A stretch of 64,000 bases of DNA from Cohnella silvisoli (GCF_021190915.1 NZ_JAIOAP010000001.1:186001-250000); one strand, 5' to 3'; positions 42,024 to 52,008 are shown, numbered from the stretch's first letter. Translations and numbers: made by a program. Notes: a model not told the origin generated them from the letters alone.

Positions 42024-44594
42024 ATGTCAATCAGAAAGATAAAATTGGATGAGTGGGATTTGAAAGGTTTTTATCCCTTTGTGCCTTTACTGGGCAAAAG
42101 CCTGGAGACGGGCGGGGAATTGCTGGGAGTAACGGATTGGATTCCGGCCACGGTGCCCGGCAGCGTGCAGCATGATCTGCTTCAAGCCGGCATCATCGAA
42201 GATCCGTACTATGGAACGAACAGTCTAAGCTGCGAGTGGGTGGCAAACAGGTGGTGGATTTACCGGACGAAATTCGACTTCAATCGCCAAGAGGGCGAAA
42301 CCGTCCGTCTTTGTTTTCAAGGATTAGATTACAAAGCGCATATTTATTTAAACCAATCGCTGCTGCATACGCATGAAGGCATGTTTCAGCCTTTGGCGCT
42401 CGATGTTACAGACCTGCTGCGAACGGAAAATAACGAATTGATGGTTATGTTCGAGCACGCTCCAGATGAAATGGGACAGATCGGATATACGTCCAAGACA
42501 TCAACGCAGAAGAGCCGTTTCGCCTACAAATGGGATTTTTCCGCCCGGCTCGTTCCGATCGGTTTCTGGGACGAAGTTTATATCGGGGTAACTGGAAGGG
42601 TGAATTTGAAGGAGACGCGTCTTGAGCCCGAATGGAACGGCGAGGATAGGGGAGTAATTCGGGTTAAGAGTTTAGTGGCGTGCGGATCAGAGGGGATTGG
42701 AGAGTTTCCGCGTGCAATCTCTTATCGGGTTGCCATTTACAAGGACGGCAATAGGGTTTCGGAAACAGGGCAGAAGTATGTAGTTGTAGCCGAACAGACA
42801 GTTTGCGAAGCGGAGCTTAAGATAGAGAACCCGGAGTTTTGGTATCCGAACGGGATGGGAGACCAGCCGGTATATGAGGTTCACGTCGAAATATGGGATG
42901 GCGAACATAAAGCGGATCAATGGGAAGGTGCGACGGGATTCCGAAGCTTGGCTTGGGTCCGCAACGAGGGTGAGCCCCATGATTCGCTTCCCTATACGAT
43001 TGTAGTCAACGGGGAGAAAATGTATATCAAAGGGGTTAATTTGACTCCTCTTGACATTCTGTACGGAAATGTTTCCGATGATCAGTATAGACGGACAGTT
43101 ACGATGTTGAAAGAGGCCCATATCAATCTCGTCCGCGTTTGGGGCGGGGGGCTGATCGAAAAAGAAATTTTTTACGATTTATGCGACCGCAGCGGAATTC
43201 TGATCTGGCAGGAATTCATTCAATCCAGCTCGGGAATCGATAATGTGCCTTCCAAAGACCCGCATTTCCTGCGGCTGCTTGAGGAAACGGCCGTCAGCGC
43301 TCTGAAGACGAAACGGAATCATATTTCGTTAGCCTGCTGGAGCGGCGGCAATGAACTGACCGATCACGATGGCGTTCCGGTTACGGCGGAAGACGACAAT
43401 ATCGCTTTGTTGAAGTCCTTAGTTGACACTTACGACCCCGGTCGTTTTTTTCTCCCTTCTTCCGCATCGGGTCCTCTTGAATTTCTGGATGTGGAGCAGC
43501 CAGGGAAAAATCATGACGTTCACGGACCTTGGAAATACGGAGGGCCGGAGAAGCATTATGAGTTGTATAACCGATCCGACAGTTTGCTGCATAGTGAATT
43601 CGGCGTTGACGGCTGTTGCTCCGTGTCCTCGATGCGTCGGTTTCTGCCCGATGAACATCTCAAGGTAACGTCCGTGCAGGACAATCTGGTATGGCGGCAT
43701 CATGGCGAATGGTGGGATACGCTCGAGAGAAGCCGGCAATTTTTCGGAGAGCTTCCGAATTTGGAATCATTGGCGGCTGCCAGTCAATGGGTGCAGGCGG
43801 AAGGGATTCGCTACGCTCTTGAAGCGAACAGAAGGAGAAAATACGGCAACAGCGGCAGCATCGTCTGGCAGTTCAACGAGCCTTGGCCGAATGTATCCTG
43901 CACCAGTCTGGTCGATTATTACGGCGAGCCCAAAATGGCGTATTACGCAGTTCGTCAAGCCTATCGTCCGTTCCATCTGTCGTTGAAATACGATAAATTG
44001 GTTTTCCGGCACGGGGAGACCTTTAAAGCAGCCTGTTACGTCCATAATAGCGGGAAAAATCGCAGCTACGATTGGCAGGCGGATTGTTTCGATCTAAACG
44101 GGAATTTTCTGTGGACGAAGCGAGGGAGTCATATAGTTGGTGCCAATTCGGCTTCACAGGCGGCTGAATTTTCCATGCCGATAGATGAAAGATGCCCTGA
44201 CGTATTTGGAATCAGGCTGCGATGGGACGCCGACACCGCGCAGTCCAACGTTTATTTCTTTTCCGCACGGAGGGAAAGCTGGTTTCGGTCGTTATGGGAA
44301 GGCCCCAAGCCGATTCTTGATTGTTCGCTGAAAAATCAAACCGTAAGTGCGGGGAACGGGACTTCCACCGGTACTTTTGTTGTCCGGAACGTCGGCGGCT
44401 CCGTCGCACTCTTCGTCAAGGCCAAAGCACCGCCAGGCGCGGATGCTGCGGATGTGCGCTGTCTGCAGAACGACTCGGTTTTGCTTCCCGGAGAGAGCAG
44501 GGAATTTGAAGTGCTGACCTCAATAAGAGCGCATCAAGAAAATCTATCGTCCGTTCTTTCCAATGTAAGTTTTCAGGCTTGGAACGATAGATAG
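42024..44594 (+). CDS. GH2-family beta-mannosidase-like glycosidase
   Basis: A cytoplasmic enzyme of 856 residues with GH2 architecture: sugar-binding jelly-roll (about 20-180, with VPGSVQHDLLQAGIIEDPYYG), immunoglobulin-like domain, TIM barrel and C-terminal sandwich domains. The acid/base is Glu444 in SGGNELTD, where most beta-mannosidases have CGNNE; the nucleophile is Glu525 in HSEFGVDG. The N-terminal DPYYGTN block is the beta-mannosidase subgroup mark. The GAGAGGA upstream of ATG 42024 supports that start over 42006. No signal peptide, so it works on imported oligosaccharides. The GGNE variant suggests a change of sugar preference. Confidence 0.87.
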   Translation: MSIRKIKLDEWDLKGFYPFVPLLGKSLETGGELLGVTDWIPATVPGSVQHDLLQAGIIEDPYYGTNSLSCEWVANRWWIYRTKFDFNRQEGETVRLCFQGLDYKAHIYLNQSLLHTHEGMFQPLALDVTDLLRTENNELMVMFEHAPDEMGQIGYTSKTSTQKSRFAYKWDFSARLVPIGFWDEVYIGVTGRVNLKETRLEPEWNGEDRGVIRVKSLVACGSEGIGEFPRAISYRVAIYKDGNRVSETGQKYVVVAEQTVCEAELKIENPEFWYPNGMGDQPVYEVHVEIWDGEHKADQWEGATGFRSLAWVRNEGEPHDSLPYTIVVNGEKMYIKGVNLTPLDILYGNVSDDQYRRTVTMLKEAHINLVRVWGGGLIEKEIFYDLCDRSGILIWQEFIQSSSGIDNVPSKDPHFLRLLEETAVSALKTKRNHISLACWSGGNELTDHDGVPVTAEDDNIALLKSLVDTYDPGRFFLPSSASGPLEFLDVEQPGKNHDVHGPWKYGGPEKHYELYNRSDSLLHSEFGVDGCCSVSSMRRFLPDEHLKVTSVQDNLVWRHHGEWWDTLERSRQFFGELPNLESLAAASQWVQAEGIRYALEANRRRKYGNSGSIVWQFNEPWPNVSCTSLVDYYGEPKMAYYAVRQAYRPFHLSLKYDKLVFRHGETFKAACYVHNSGKNRSYDWQADCFDLNGNFLWTKRGSHIVGANSASQAAEFSMPIDERCPDVFGIRLRWDADTAQSNVYFFSARRESWFRSLWEGPKPILDCSLKNQTVSAGNGTSTGTFVVRNVGGSVALFVKAKAPPGADAADVRCLQNDSVLLPGESREFEVLTSIRAHQENLSSVLSNVSFQAWNDR

Positions 44595-44638
44595 GGAAAC
44601 GCCGCGCGGCTGCGCAAAGTAAACTCAGGAGGTGTACG

Positions 44639-47017
44639 ATGCTGCACGGGAAGGAAGCTCCAGCCAGTCAAGTGGTGTTCGACGAGAACTTGCGAGCGGT
44701 CCGTATTCGAATAGGTCAGGATGGTTTGAACGTTTCGCTTGGATGTCCTCAATTTTTCTTCGAGGGGTTCGACTTTGAAGCTTGTTCCGTCTCCGCTCGA
44801 CCGGACGGGCATTCTGAAGGCGAGAACTCGTATATAACGGAATACCGTATCGAGTCACCCGATACCGCGGCTGGAATGGATGTTGAGGTATATGCACAGT
44901 GGTCCTTGGAGGAAGGAGTGCTGCGGAAGTGGGCGCGATTCCGGATTGACTCTCCATTAGCAGGGTGCTTATGGCAAGAAACGGTATTAGAACGTTATGA
45001 AATTAATGAAGGAAACCCGGTTCAATTTCAGCCGCATCCTGTGCAAAGCCAGCCTGCTTTTTTCCGGGGCTGGTTTATAGGCATCGAGTTTCCGGTAGCG
45101 AGCACAAGAGTGGAGAGCGGCACGCTGCTGCTCGCTCATAAGCCGGGTTTGAAGCTGGCGCCGGACGTTTGGTATGAAACCCGGAAAGCCGTTTATGGCA
45201 TCTCGGGCGTCGGCGGGGAGAAAGAGGCGTTCCAAACCTACCTTCGCAGACACAGTCAAATCCCTGGGCATTTCCACATCAACTATAACAGCTGGTACAC
45301 TTCTCCCGTACCTTATGCCAGAGAAGATATTGTACGAATTATGCGTCGGTTCCGGGACGAACTTCATGACGCGCAAGGGGAATCGTTCGATACTTTCTGC
45401 ATCGATATGGGCTGGTCGGATCGGCACAGTATTTGGGAAATCAATAAGAACATGTTCCCGGAAGGCTTTGCGGAGTTGGAGCAGGAGGCGACCCGGATGA
45501 ACAGCGATTTGGGATTGTGGATTTCTCCGACTGCCTGCTATTCGGATGCACTCGACAACGATTGGGCCAAAGAGCAAGGTTACGGAACATCGTCCACGCC
45601 ATGGGCCGGGGGTCATACGATACGGTTTATTTGTCTCGCAAGCGACAAATATCAGAAAGCGTTCAAAAACCGCATTGTAAGTCTGGTCCAGCAATATCCG
45701 ATCCGGCACATCAAATTGGACGGATGCATGCTGGAGTGCAAGGAAGAGGACCACGATCATGAGCCTGGCCCGTATGCTTCGGAGAAAATCGCCGAGGGCA
45801 TGATTGATGTTTTGCAAAGCATTCACCAAGCCGTACCTGACGTCTGGCTGGAGACGACCTGCTTTGGCTGGCATCCGAGCCCGTGGTGGCTTTGGTATGC
45901 CAACTCCGTCCTCGGCGCTCATGGCGACGACGTTCCGTACGGTCGCGTACCGGCACCCGTATACCGCGAAAGCTACACGTCGGCGCGCGATTTCTTTAAT
46001 CTTCAAGGAACCGCGAGGTCGGTCATTCCTCCGGTATGCCAGGAGGTATTGGGCATTGTACATCAGACGCAAGATTGTTTCATGAACGATGCAATCATGA
46101 CCGTTATGAGGGGGCATATGTTCCTTCCGGTTTATTTAAATCCGGAGTTCATGACCGATGCCAGATGGGAGAAGTTCGCAGGGCTATTAAAATGGGCCAG
46201 GGCCAACGCAGCCGCGCTATTGCATGCGAGTCCGCTCCTGCCGGCTTCCTGGTCGGATGGACGCCTTCGCGACGTCTCCAATGAAGCGATGATGCCGAGA
46301 GAGCCTTACGGATACGCGCACTGGAATAAGGATGACGGACTGGTTATCCTGCGCAATCCTTGGATCATGCCCGGTTCATATGTGCTGCGTTTGCCTGAGA
46401 GAAGCGATCGGTCCGGGAAGTTTAACGTCGTCAGCCTCTATCCGGAAGTGCGTCAATACGGCAAGGATGTGCGGGGCGGGGACGCGATCGATATCCGGCT
46501 TGCGCCTTACGAGACAGTCGTGCTGTCCGTTATACCAGCGGAGCAGGCGATTGACGTTCCGGAGGCTGCGGGCAATTATGCCGGAAAACCTTATATTCAA
46601 GCACGGATACTGAACGATCGAAAAACTTCCGACAGCCGTCAACTGGAAGCGGATATTGAAATTAACGCTCCTCAGGCCGAATTGCTGATTCTCGTCGAAG
46701 GGAACAATTCAAATCCGGTTCCCGTGCCCGACTACCAAGTTCGGGTGAATGGCAACGAGGCGGAAGTCAAATGGGAAACCTCTGCCGAGGGTTGGGCTCA
46801 TTCCTGGATTTCCAAAGCGGAGGACGATTGGTTGTTTATGAGAATCCCTTTGACTCAGGGCGGAAACCGGATCGATCTTGAGCTGACCGTCGACCCATCC
46901 GTTTCGTCGTGGTCCTCCTGGGTGTGGGCGACGAAACCGGGCGATGGCAAACCTGCATCCTATCCGAACGTACTCCCACTGCCCGAAATCATTTCTTTAG
47001 ACGCGATTTCTTTATGA
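44639..47017 (+). CDS. GH36-like glycosidase (alpha-galactosidase type)
   Basis: A protein of 792 residues without a signal peptide. An N-terminal beta-sandwich of about 200 residues leads to a TIM barrel with FDTFCIDMGWSDRHSIWEIN near 256-275, IKLDGCMLECKEEDHDHEPG near 358-377 (Asp361 is the presumed nucleophile) and LETTCFGWHPSPWWLWYANS near 405-424; a C-terminal sandwich follows. The arrangement fits GH36/GH27-clan enzymes, but the sequence is not a close alpha-galactosidase and may have another specificity. AGGAGGTGTACG lies right before the ATG. It follows the GH2 gene by 44 bases and probably acts on the same oligosaccharide. Confidence 0.72.
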   Translation: MLHGKEAPASQVVFDENLRAVRIRIGQDGLNVSLGCPQFFFEGFDFEACSVSARPDGHSEGENSYITEYRIESPDTAAGMDVEVYAQWSLEEGVLRKWARFRIDSPLAGCLWQETVLERYEINEGNPVQFQPHPVQSQPAFFRGWFIGIEFPVASTRVESGTLLLAHKPGLKLAPDVWYETRKAVYGISGVGGEKEAFQTYLRRHSQIPGHFHINYNSWYTSPVPYAREDIVRIMRRFRDELHDAQGESFDTFCIDMGWSDRHSIWEINKNMFPEGFAELEQEATRMNSDLGLWISPTACYSDALDNDWAKEQGYGTSSTPWAGGHTIRFICLASDKYQKAFKNRIVSLVQQYPIRHIKLDGCMLECKEEDHDHEPGPYASEKIAEGMIDVLQSIHQAVPDVWLETTCFGWHPSPWWLWYANSVLGAHGDDVPYGRVPAPVYRESYTSARDFFNLQGTARSVIPPVCQEVLGIVHQTQDCFMNDAIMTVMRGHMFLPVYLNPEFMTDARWEKFAGLLKWARANAAALLHASPLLPASWSDGRLRDVSNEAMMPREPYGYAHWNKDDGLVILRNPWIMPGSYVLRLPERSDRSGKFNVVSLYPEVRQYGKDVRGGDAIDIRLAPYETVVLSVIPAEQAIDVPEAAGNYAGKPYIQARILNDRKTSDSRQLEADIEINAPQAELLILVEGNNSNPVPVPDYQVRVNGNEAEVKWETSAEGWAHSWISKAEDDWLFMRIPLTQGGNRIDLELTVDPSVSSWSSWVWATKPGDGKPASYPNVLPLPEIISLDAISL

Positions 47018-47039
47018 GTAAGGACTGCGGAGGATTAAA

Positions 47040-48788
47040 ATGCTGACCATACACAAGTACGAACAATTTCTATTGACTCATCAGCTAACGCCGTCAGGCC
47101 CCATCCCCACGGCTCAGGATCCGGATGGCGTGTATCCTTACGAAAGCTATTGCGAGACGAGCGACCGTCCCGTGATGAAATCGTACCGCTTCATTTCCAT
47201 GGAGAACGAGGCGGTACGGGTAGTCATCTGCCCGGATTTGGGGGGCAAGGTGTATTCCATTGTCCACAAACAGTCGAACAAGGAAACGCTGTATGTCGCT
47301 CCCATCGTCAGACCGATCCGGATTCTTCCCCGGCAATTTTATATCGGCGGCGGCATCGAAGTCAGTTTTCCGATATCCCATTCGCCGGTGCAATCCGTTC
47401 CTGTAGCCTATGAGACGAAAGAGCACGGAGATCGTCTGTACGTCTGGTGCGGGGAGCGGGAAGTCCGGTTCGGCATGCAGTGGACCGTGGAATATTCGCT
47501 TGGCCGGGAAGACGCTTTTCTGACGCAGCGCACTTATTTCTTCAATCCTACCGGGCAAGCCCATCCCTGGATGTCATGGTCCAATGCGGGCGTTCCCGCA
47601 TGCGGCGATACGGAATTCCATTTTCCGGGAGGTCCCGTACTCTATCACGGCGATGAGATGAAAATGTTGGATTGGCGCAAGGAAGGCCCGAAGCGTCAAT
47701 CGGATATGAAGCGGATGGCCGGATTTTTCTGGCGCGATCCCGATTGCCATGCGTTCGGCGCGTATACGCCAAGCCTGGGCTGCGGCCTGTACCATATCGC
47801 AGATCCGGAGCTCACGCCCGGCATGAAACTATGGACGGACGGGGTGGAGCATCATCAGGAGTTTGTTACCCAGTGGACGTTAAACGGAGCACAGTGCCTG
47901 GAAATCCAAGCGGGTCCGATTGTTGACCAATCCATAAAAAATGAACTGCAGCCGCAACAAGATCACCATCATATCGAATTTTGGATCCCGTCGGACGAAC
48001 CGCTCGACATTTACCGGATCAAGCTGCCGCAGCCCGAACTGCTGCCATTAGCGCAAATTCCTCGATTTGATTACGCAAGGGAGGAAGAAATTCGCCTCTG
48101 GCGCAGTCTGATTTCGAACTATCGGCAACGCCAAACAACGGAGCTGCCCGCTCCGCCCGACTTGGATGACAACAGATGGGCCCCTAGCGGCATGGAAGAG
48201 TTGGAGGAAGCGTTGCAATGGGTTTGTGCCGTAACTCAAGGAGATACGCAGGGCAAATGGCTGTTCCAGCTCGGTTCCTGGTATGCCGGAAATGATCGAA
48301 TTGACGACGCGCTGCCCTATTTGAACGAATCAAGCGACGATAGAGCCCGCGTATTAGCGGCAAGGATTTACAGGAGAAATAAACGAGATTCCCGCGCTTC
48401 TGCCGAGTGCTTCCGAAAGATCAAGTCGCTCGTTTTTGCGCTCCATCCCCAAGTGGTGTTCGAGCGGGATCTGACCTTAGCGCTGCTTGGCAATGAGACG
48501 ATCGAGGAAAGAGAGTATTGGTTGAGAGAGACCGTCGCATTAAAAGATGAATGGCTGATCGAGAGAAGAGCGGCACTGTTGATCGACCGCGGACACTTTG
48601 AAGAGGCTAAACAGCTTCTTGAACAGACGCGCTTCCAATTGATTCACCAACGGTATGCCCGATCGAAACTGTGGAACAAAATAACGGAAGGTCTTCATTT
48701 GGCTCAAGCCGAAATCCCGCTCTCGCTTGGGGAAGACGATTTGTTCGAGTTCGGAGCCTACCGCGAGTACCAGGAAGAGGATGGCTGA
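47040..48788 (+). CDS. DUF5107-domain protein with a C-terminal helical repeat part
   Basis: A protein of 582 residues. The first 330 have the DUF5107 beta-supersandwich: VRVVICPDLGGKVYSIVHKQ near 60-79, FYIGGGIEVSFPISHSPVQS near 100-119, HPWMSWSNAGVPACGDTEFH near 176-195. The remaining 250 residues are helical with TPR-like spacing (FQLGSWYAGNDRIDDALPYL near 407-426, then RAALLIDRGHFEEAKQLLEQ near 519-538). DUF5107 proteins accompany glycan-use loci and resemble aldose-epimerase or glycosidase folds. The TPR part suggests a partner protein. GGAGG lies 8 bases before the ATG. It is the last gene of the glycan operon. Confidence 0.78.
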   Translation: MLTIHKYEQFLLTHQLTPSGPIPTAQDPDGVYPYESYCETSDRPVMKSYRFISMENEAVRVVICPDLGGKVYSIVHKQSNKETLYVAPIVRPIRILPRQFYIGGGIEVSFPISHSPVQSVPVAYETKEHGDRLYVWCGEREVRFGMQWTVEYSLGREDAFLTQRTYFFNPTGQAHPWMSWSNAGVPACGDTEFHFPGGPVLYHGDEMKMLDWRKEGPKRQSDMKRMAGFFWRDPDCHAFGAYTPSLGCGLYHIADPELTPGMKLWTDGVEHHQEFVTQWTLNGAQCLEIQAGPIVDQSIKNELQPQQDHHHIEFWIPSDEPLDIYRIKLPQPELLPLAQIPRFDYAREEEIRLWRSLISNYRQRQTTELPAPPDLDDNRWAPSGMEELEEALQWVCAVTQGDTQGKWLFQLGSWYAGNDRIDDALPYLNESSDDRARVLAARIYRRNKRDSRASAECFRKIKSLVFALHPQVVFERDLTLALLGNETIEEREYWLRETVALKDEWLIERRAALLIDRGHFEEAKQLLEQTRFQLIHQRYARSKLWNKITEGLHLAQAEIPLSLGEDDLFEFGAYREYQEEDG

Positions 48789-48806
48789 CAGTTGAATGAG
48801 CTAGGG

Positions 48807-48839
48807 GAGCACCTGTGGATGGTAAAATTTCAGGTGCTC
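48807..48839. terminator. Hairpin between convergent genes
   Basis: GAGCACCTG pairs with CAGGTGCTC around a 15-base loop. No U-run follows on either strand, so termination is only probable. It separates the glycan operon from the convergent methyltransferase gene. Confidence 0.55.
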
Positions 48840-48855
48840 ACTCCCGTTTAAACGG

Positions 48856-49833
48856 TTACTGCTTCGGCTTAGAGAGTTTGCTTTGCGCATGCAGGCTATT
48901 CCGTTCCCAGAAGACTCCTTCGGAATAGCCTTGAATCGATGAGTCGCGCTCCGCAAGCTCGAGCCTTTTTTCCGTCAGGCAGCAGTAAGTTTCATCGATT
49001 TCGACACCGACGAATCTCCGATTAAGCTTCTTGGCAACGACGGAAGTCGTTCCAACACCGCCGAAAGGATCGAACACCATGTCGCCCTCGTCAGAACTCG
49101 CAAGAATGACTTTAGCGAGCAGCTTCTCCGGCTTCTGCGTCGGATGATCCGTGTTCTCAGGCATCGACCAGAACGGAACCGTTAAATCCGTCCACAAATT
49201 TGACGGATGCGTGAGCCGGAATTTACCATCGGAATGATCGTCCCAATCCTTAGGTGCGCCTTCTTCTGTTCGGTAGGGGGCAATAACCTTCCGCTTCACT
49301 TTAACGCGGTCCACATAAAACTTGTAGTCGCCGGATTTCGTGCAATGCCAAATATCCTCGGACGCGTTCTTCCAATTGGCGAGCGCTCCGCGGCCTTTTT
49401 CGCGTTCCCAAGTAATGCGGTTGATGATGTTCAAATACTTGGAGGCGACCTCGAAGATCGAATGGCTAGATCGCCAATCGCCGCATATGTAGACCGTTGC
49501 ATGGGGCTTTAATATGCGAACAATGCGGGAAAACCATGCGTCCAGCCACTCGGTATATTGTTGATTATTCATCTGGTTAAAGGTTTTGCCGTTAAAGGTT
49601 TTCGTTAGATTATAAGGAGGGTCGACGAACATCAGATCGACAAACCCTTCAGGTAAATGGTCAATGGCGTCGAATAGGTTTTGGTTAATCGTTCGGTCGA
49701 TGATATCCTCTGGCTTCGCCTTCGCAGATAACGCAATAAGCTTTGCTCTATATTGGGTTTTCTCGGAATCGGACAGAGTAATCGTTCTGTTTCTTCCGGC
49801 CCGCTCTTTGGGTTCCTTCTCCAGCACTGCCAT
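48856..49833 (-). CDS. Orphan beta-class DNA methyltransferase (N6-adenine or N4-cytosine)
   Basis: A 325-residue methyltransferase. Motif IV is DPPY at 71-74, ahead of the target-recognition region (about 140-225, basic, with WEREKGRGALANWK), and motif I follows as FDPFGGVGTT at 254-263, preceded by HPTQKP at 230-235. The order IV, recognition, I makes it a beta-class enzyme like CcrM or YhdJ. No restriction endonuclease gene is near; the neighbours are a glycan operon and a metalloprotease. So it is likely an epigenetic regulator or an old phage or plasmid remnant. The target sequence is unknown. AGGCGGTG precedes the start on the minus strand. Confidence 0.88.
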   Translation of the reverse strand: MAVLEKEPKERAGRNRTITLSDSEKTQYRAKLIALSAKAKPEDIIDRTINQNLFDAIDHLPEGFVDLMFVDPPYNLTKTFNGKTFNQMNNQQYTEWLDAWFSRIVRILKPHATVYICGDWRSSHSIFEVASKYLNIINRITWEREKGRGALANWKNASEDIWHCTKSGDYKFYVDRVKVKRKVIAPYRTEEGAPKDWDDHSDGKFRLTHPSNLWTDLTVPFWSMPENTDHPTQKPEKLLAKVILASSDEGDMVFDPFGGVGTTSVVAKKLNRRFVGVEIDETYCCLTEKRLELAERDSSIQGYSEGVFWERNSLHAQSKLSKPKQ

Positions 49834-49924
49834 GCACCGCCTAATCTATTCGATACGAGATACATTCATTATACTAGGATAGTTGAACTCATTCACTTAT
49901 AATCTCGCGGAAGGTAGGCTGCCA

Positions 49925-50845
49925 ATGAACAAAGAAGGATTAAGCTATCACGGGAAAACGGATGTTAGAAGTAAATATGCCGATGAAAAAGTAATTAAAG
50001 ACATTAATCACTATACCCTGAACATGGGGAGCGGGAAGCAGATCAACATCTATGTAACCGACGACTATGATCAGAAGTATGGCAAGGAGTTCGCCTATGG
50101 GGAATTGGGGGAGATGCTGTCAGCCATTGAAGAGAAAAGGGGCTTTAAGCCGTACGACTTACCTCATTCATCGCTTGATATTTACTTCTATACGAATGAG
50201 TCGAATACTCCGCTTCCCCCGGATAGGCAAGCCAATACAGGAGCTTGGATTCTAAATTGCGGAACCGGAATGCCGAATGAAATCATAATGAACGCTAGTC
50301 GTCTTCATCGAGACCATCGCCAAACTCTCGTCCATGAGCTGAGTCACTATTTTGACAACCAATCTTATTTTACGATGAGCAAAAATACTTACCTTAACTA
50401 TGGCGGAGAAGATTTTTACTTTTGGTTATCGGAAGGCGCTGCGGAGTATTGTTCTTGCTTCTATTATTCCTATCCCGCCAATACGAAGAACAAACTGGCG
50501 ACTTTTGACATTAAAGATAGAGCCTCTATTTTCCAATATGCCATACAGCAAGCGGGTGGGCGGGCGAAAGTAATAGAAGGTACTTCATTGCGGTCATTCG
50601 CGGATATAGTTAAGGCGAGCAAAGGCAATTATGGAGTGATTCTAGCTTTGTATTGGTATATCGCTGTTCAGTACGGCTTGGAACAGCTGCATTTATACAC
50701 GAAGTATATCGCCGAACACTACACATCCTCTGGCCTTATCTCCATGGAAGATAGAGAGGATACGACCAGGAAATTCTTCAACAAGACGGAGTCGCAGATT
50801 TTGGAGGAATGGCTGGTTTACTTTAATTATTTTAAGTCGGAGTGA
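49925..50845 (+). CDS. Zinc metalloprotease with HELSH motif
   Basis: A protein of 306 residues with no signal peptide. The HELSH zinc motif (His137, Glu138, His141) and a downstream SEGAAEY (Glu170, Glu174) mark a gluzincin-type metallopeptidase related to Peptidase_MA proteins. The order of helices around it fits (NEIIMNASRLHRDHRQTLVH before the motif, then helices near 215-300). ATG 49925 with AAGG 10 bases upstream is chosen; TTG 49883 in the same frame lies in the promoter region shared with the divergent methyltransferase. Its substrate is unknown; the lack of a signal implies an intracellular role or a secretion route of another kind. Confidence 0.7.
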   Translation: MNKEGLSYHGKTDVRSKYADEKVIKDINHYTLNMGSGKQINIYVTDDYDQKYGKEFAYGELGEMLSAIEEKRGFKPYDLPHSSLDIYFYTNESNTPLPPDRQANTGAWILNCGTGMPNEIIMNASRLHRDHRQTLVHELSHYFDNQSYFTMSKNTYLNYGGEDFYFWLSEGAAEYCSCFYYSYPANTKNKLATFDIKDRASIFQYAIQQAGGRAKVIEGTSLRSFADIVKASKGNYGVILALYWYIAVQYGLEQLHLYTKYIAEHYTSSGLISMEDREDTTRKFFNKTESQILEEWLVYFNYFKSE

Positions 50846-50903
50846 ACATTCTTCTTTACCATGCCGTCTATATAAGGGAGTGAGAGGAAAGGAAGATGTT
50901 ATT

Positions 50904-51974
50904 ATGAAACAAGCTGGATTGAAGCAAGGGAAAAGAGGTTTAATCGCGTTTGTGGTCGCGGCAACCCTGATGTCCACACCTTTGATACTGCCTGCACAGC
51001 AAGCGAATGCGGCTACGGTTAACCCTTACAAAAATATAAACCAACCTGTATCGATTGAAGGCGTACGCGTAGATCTATCGGCTCTTAATACGGATAACAC
51101 AACCTATATCGCGGTACGCAGCTTGAACGAAAGCATAGGCTTGAACACGAAGTTCGATAAGATCAAGCAGACGGTCACAGTTACTGGGCGCGGTCGGGTG
51201 CTTGTACTGGATCTGAAGAGCGGCGGCGCCACGCTAAACGGTCAGACAATCTATGGATTGCCGGCAATCGTGCAGAATTATACGACATACGTGCCGTTTC
51301 GTTTCTTGTTAGAGCGGATGGGTTACGGCGTTTCATACGATACGGCGTCCAAAGCGATCGGAATCGAAGCGATTCAAGAAAACGATCTTAAAATAACGAA
51401 CGCCGTGATTAAGGAAGAAAGCGCGAAGAAATCGTTGCTGGTCAACTACCCGCAAATTTCCGGCTTCGCCGACGAAGCCGTTCAGAACAAAATCAACGCC
51501 CTCCTGAAATCGGAGGCGGAGTTGAACGCGGATGCGGCCAGGGAGTCGCTTAGCGAAGCGTTGGGTGAAATTCCGGACCATGTTCCCGCGGTTGCGTTCG
51601 ATGGGACTTATACGATCACTTACAATGAACAAGGAAAACTCAGCTTATACGTGGACTATTACATTTACACAGGCGGGGCGCACGGTTCGACGGCGCGCGT
51701 ACCTTATACGTTCGATCTTAAGACAGGCAACTTGCTCACGTTAAAAGACGCGACTGGAAACCATGATAAGTATGTCTCGATCATCAACAGCAAGATCAAG
51801 AGCCAGATTAAGGCTCGGGGCATCTACCTGCTGAACCCGTTCGAGACGATCGAGCCGGATAGGGATTATTTCTTGAAGCATAACGGCTTGGTCATCTTTT
51901 TCGGCCAATACGAGTATACGCCATATGCGGAAGGGATGCCCGAGTTCGAAATTCCATTCTCGGATTTTAAGTAA
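50904..51974 (+). CDS. Secreted protein with copper-amine-oxidase-like N-domain and DUF3298 region
   Basis: A secreted protein of 356 residues. A signal peptide (hydrophobic about 14-35, cleavage near ANAA) precedes a beta-rich CuAO_N1-type stalk domain (about 45-155; TYIAVRSLNESIGLNTKFD, then YTTYVPFRFLLERMGYGVSY) that Paenibacillus uses on many surface proteins. DUF4163/DUF3298-like parts follow (about 160-355; YIYTGGAHGSTARVPYTFDL near 249-268), as in RsiV-related proteins. GGAAAGGAAG is upstream of ATG 50904. Its stalk-like N-part and the RsiV-like domain suggest a cell-wall-linked role; the ligand is unknown. Confidence 0.78.
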   Translation: MKQAGLKQGKRGLIAFVVAATLMSTPLILPAQQANAATVNPYKNINQPVSIEGVRVDLSALNTDNTTYIAVRSLNESIGLNTKFDKIKQTVTVTGRGRVLVLDLKSGGATLNGQTIYGLPAIVQNYTTYVPFRFLLERMGYGVSYDTASKAIGIEAIQENDLKITNAVIKEESAKKSLLVNYPQISGFADEAVQNKINALLKSEAELNADAARESLSEALGEIPDHVPAVAFDGTYTITYNEQGKLSLYVDYYIYTGGAHGSTARVPYTFDLKTGNLLTLKDATGNHDKYVSIINSKIKSQIKARGIYLLNPFETIEPDRDYFLKHNGLVIFFGQYEYTPYAEGMPEFEIPFSDFK

Positions 51975-52008
51975 GCAAAACGTTTCGATAAGAAAAACCG
52001 ACCTAGAA

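Noticed and set aside
44987-46117. A 376-codon minus-strand frame inside the GH36-like gene
   Set aside because: Antisense by-product of codon use; no start site and no recognisable motif.
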